Below, piece after piece: positions 6,645 to 7,355 of a stretch of DNA of 7,355 bases. This stretch comes from Acidobacteriaceae bacterium (GTDB taxonomy: Bacteria; Acidobacteriota; Terriglobia; Terriglobales; Acidobacteriaceae): assembly GCA_025462785.1 (NCBI GenBank), contig JAOAPG010000315.1:1-7355 (forward strand). The letters are read 5' to 3'. Each line of letters begins with the position of its first letter. Within the stretch, counting starts at the first letter, position 1. A program made the translations under genes and the position numbers. The notes below the pieces were generated by a model that did not search any database, had not been told where the DNA came from, and saw only the letters and a program-made list of their open reading frames with translations.

Positions 6645-6649
6645 AAGGA
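6645..6649 (+). promoter_or_regulatory. ribosome binding site of the second propeller gene
   Basis: AAGGA is 6 bases upstream of ATG 6656. The 92-base gap before the gene (6564-6655) shows no clear terminator or promoter pair. It holds a CACGTG palindrome (6585-6590) and a repeated CCCAGAG (6564-6570 and 6600-6606), neither with an assignable role. Confidence 0.6.
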
Positions 6650-6655
6650 ACACAA

Positions 6656-7355
6656 ATGAAGATGAGTTTCGCGATTGTCGTGACTTTGTTGACCGTGGTC
6701 GCTTCGCAAGCACAGGCTCAGCAGTCCACGGGTCAGCAGCTGCCGATGATGCATATGGCAGGCATTCTGGGGCTGGTTGAGACCATCCCATTGCCAGGGG
6801 ATGGCTACATGGACCATCTCGCGGCAGATGTAAAACGCCAGCGACTCTTTATCTCTGGGGAAGCCGCAAAGAGCCTTATCACTGTGGACCTGCGAGCAGG
6901 CAAGGTGATCCATGAGACCAAAGGGCTTTCAGCTATGCCCAAGAAGCCGTTTTATCTTCCCGAGACCAACGAAGTCTGGGTGACCCTCGCAGATAGCACT
7001 GTGGTAGCCATTAGTGGGGCTACTTACGAGGTCATCAAGACGGTCCAATTGTCTGGATATGGCGATCCGAACAGGGGAGCTGATAATGCGGCATACGATC
7101 CTGCCGCCCATCTGTTTTATGCCGGCGTCGAAGTATTCGAAGACTTTGGTGGCAGCGGCGAGCACGGATCTACGGATGCTTCCATCGACATTGTCGATAC
7201 AAAAACGGCCAAATTGGTGGGCAGCATTAAGCTCCCCGGCGGCGATCCCGCGGGCATCACAATCGAGCCATCGGGGAAAAGATTGTACGTCGCTATGGGA
7301 GATATTGTGGGAGGTGACAGCCACGTTGCAGTCGTCGATCTCGAAAAACGCGCCG
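6656..7355 (+). CDS. exported YncE/YVTN-type beta-propeller protein, N-terminal part
   Basis: The frame is open from ATG 6656 to the end of the window: 233 complete codons plus one base, with no stop. Residues 1-21 are a signal peptide (MKMS, hydrophobic core, cleavage motif AQA before Gln22), so the protein is exported to the periplasm or cell surface. Blade repeats follow: HLAADVKRQRLFISG (54-68), then VDLRAGKVI, NEVWVTLAD (105-113), NAAYDPAAHLFYAGV (144-158), IDIVDTKTAKLVG (177-189) and ITIEPSGKRLYVAMG (201-215). The pattern is that of YVTN/YncE propellers and matches the fragment at 1-419, so the two are likely paralogues on either side of the operon. No catalytic motif is visible, and binding of a ligand or partner is the usual guess for the family. 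A 92-base gap separates it from the symporter, so it may be co-transcribed or have its own promoter. Confidence 0.87.
   Translation, partial: MKMSFAIVVTLLTVVASQAQAQQSTGQQLPMMHMAGILGLVETIPLPGDGYMDHLAADVKRQRLFISGEAAKSLITVDLRAGKVIHETKGLSAMPKKPFYLPETNEVWVTLADSTVVAISGATYEVIKTVQLSGYGDPNRGADNAAYDPAAHLFYAGVEVFEDFGGSGEHGSTDASIDIVDTKTAKLVGSIKLPGGDPAGITIEPSGKRLYVAMGDIVGGDSHVAVVDLEKRA

Noticed and set aside
6272..6913. 213-codon minus-strand frame spanning the symporter end and the second propeller start
   Set aside because: It is antisense to the conserved HP2 and TM8 segments and to a clear signal peptide, and its translation is unlike any family I know.
6929..7324. 131-codon minus-strand frame opposite the second propeller gene
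   Set aside because: The plus strand encodes regular propeller blades through the whole stretch, so the minus frame is a by-product.

Overview
The window is a bacterial chromosomal segment with dense, same-strand gene packing, Shine-Dalgarno-type starts and moderately high GC (a visual impression). Two secreted YVTN/YncE-type beta-propeller proteins sit at its edges, with a serine amidase and a hydroxy-acid operon between them. That mix resembles genomes of soil Acidobacteriota (Terriglobia), but this is an impression from family content, not a demonstrated placement.

Layout, all main genes on the + strand: (1) the C-terminal end of a beta-propeller protein (1-419); (2) a 210-base gap (420-629) with a hairpin just past that gene's stop and a possible 41-codon ORF on the - strand; (3) an exported amidase-signature enzyme (630-2213); (4) a GntR/FadR-type (FCD) regulator (2251-2979); (5) an enolase-superfamily protein with an atypical active site (2976-4088); (6) a second enolase-superfamily protein that matches D-tartrate dehydratase TarD in length and active-site positions (4085-5254); (7) a DctA-like dicarboxylate/cation symporter (5292-6563); (8) the N-terminal 233 residues of another exported beta-propeller protein, running off the window (6656-7355).

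Genes 4, 5 and 6 are joined by GTGA and ATGA stop/start overlaps, and the gaps to the amidase and the transporter are only 37 bases each. The block from amidase to transporter therefore looks like one operon. The simplest reading is uptake and catabolism of a hydroxy-dicarboxylate: the symporter imports it, TarD dehydrates it (D-tartrate to oxaloacetate in the characterised enzyme), and the regulator senses an acid ligand. The other enolase paralogue would act on a related acid or stereoisomer, and the exported amidase might release the acid from an amide precursor. The TarD assignment is well supported. The roles of the amidase and the first paralogue are inference.

The most unusual features are the substituted catalytic positions of the first enolase paralogue and the loss of the Asp and Thr of the NLDGT motif in the symporter. 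Both suggest the operon handles something other than the textbook substrate. I saw no CRISPR array, tRNA, rRNA, complete insertion sequence or phage gene.
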